Assembly (NCBI GenBank): GCA_050633205.1
Contig: JBOEGA010000101.1
Location: 1-21,326, forward strand
Length of the DNA: 21,326 bases
Origin: CBDHHC01 sp050633205
GTDB taxonomy: Bacteria; Pseudomonadota; Alphaproteobacteria; Rhizobiales; CBDHHC01
Direction of reading: 5' to 3'
The notes under the pieces are model-generated. The model was not told the origin of the DNA. It ran no database searches and saw nothing but the letters and a program-made list of their open reading frames with translations. Position numbers and translations under genes: made by a program. Shown here piece by piece: positions 21,030-21,326 of this stretch (position 1 is its first letter; the number at the start of each line of letters is the position of its first letter).

Positions 21030-21326
21030 ATGCCTAAAAGCGTATTGATAGTCGATGACGATCCCGTGCAGCGCCGCCTGCTGGAAGAAGTAATAAAGAA
21101 ATTCGGATATGTCCCGGTTATGGCTGAAAGTGGCGCTCAGGCTCTTTCAATTCTGGATAGTGAACATCACAATATCTCGATCATTCTGCTGGATCTGGTT
21201 ATGCCGGATATGAATGGTATGGAGATGATGGAGCAGCTTGTTCCCAAACATTGCAGTATTCCGGTTATCGTACAGACTGCCAATGGCAGTATTGATGCGG
21301 CGATTAATGCCATGCGTGGCGGGGCG
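21030..21326 (+). CDS. Response regulator, receiver domain (3' partial), probably NtrC-like
   Basis: The first 99 residues of a CheY-like receiver are visible: VLIVDDDPVQRRLLEE with the acidic pocket (D9-D11), the phosphoacceptor D55 in IILLDLVMPDMNGMEMM, and the conserved threonine T83 in IPVIVQTANGSIDAAINAMRGGA. The LLDLVMPDMNGM...IPVIVQTA pattern resembles alphaproteobacterial sigma-54-dependent regulators, whose AAA+ and DNA-binding domains would follow outside the window; a single-domain or other output cannot be excluded. The ATG at 21030 has only a weak GAG upstream. The gene is divergent from pepF. Confidence 0.88.
   Translation, partial: MPKSVLIVDDDPVQRRLLEEVIKKFGYVPVMAESGAQALSILDSEHHNISIILLDLVMPDMNGMEMMEQLVPKHCSIPVIVQTANGSIDAAINAMRGGA

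Overview
The window reads as a piece of an alphaproteobacterial chromosome of moderate GC content (judged by eye). The evidence is the three-subunit proton-translocating transhydrogenase operon (pntAA-pntAB-pntB) preceded by a tiny aa3-type cytochrome c oxidase subunit IV gene, an Azospirillum-type flagellin, a MEKHLA-domain protein, an MsrA, an AarF/UbiB-family kinase next to an M3 oligoendopeptidase, and a receiver-domain regulator of the NtrC-like type. Genus cannot be fixed from the sequence alone.

Layout: (1) 1-1272: 3' part of an outer-membrane beta-barrel protein with N-terminal TPR-like repeats (Slam/DUF560-like), closed by a strong terminator. (2) 1438-1933: tRNA-Ser(GGA) on the minus strand and a 27-bp duplicate of its 5' part 120 bp away. 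(3) 1934-5699: small membrane protein, membrane protein with a cytosolic domain, msrA, a MEKHLA protein overlapping msrA tail-to-tail, and a divergent flagellin. (4) 5754-9559: LysR regulator, two small secreted proteins, a PadR regulator translationally coupled to a membrane protein, a single-domain globin and a three-helix membrane protein. (5) 9646-11352: two toxin-antitoxin-like modules transcribed away from each other (HigBA-like on minus, DUF4258/MqsA-like HTH on plus), each with inverted repeats in the shared promoter region. (6) 11521-13680: an AT-rich, poorly conserved accessory stretch with a secreted protein, a PH-like membrane protein, and about 560 bp with no credible gene but a boxA-like sequence. 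(7) 13713-20748: core metabolism on the minus strand: pepF, then a duplicated 83-bp element, then the ABC1 kinase, cytochrome oxidase subunit IV and the pnt operon ending in a strong terminator. (8) 21030-end: 5' part of a response regulator behind a terminator-like leader hairpin.

Functional links: the pnt operon uses the proton gradient to make NADPH, the cytochrome oxidase subunit belongs to the machinery that builds that gradient, and MsrA depends on NADPH-driven thioredoxin recycling. The PadR/membrane-protein pair and the two toxin-antitoxin modules look autoregulated. The most unusual feature is the tandem 83-bp repeat between pepF and the ABC1 kinase gene. Each copy carries the same short reading-frame tail ending in TAG, followed by an inverted repeat, and the first frame starts exactly at the pepF stop codon. 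No clearly new multi-gene system is visible.
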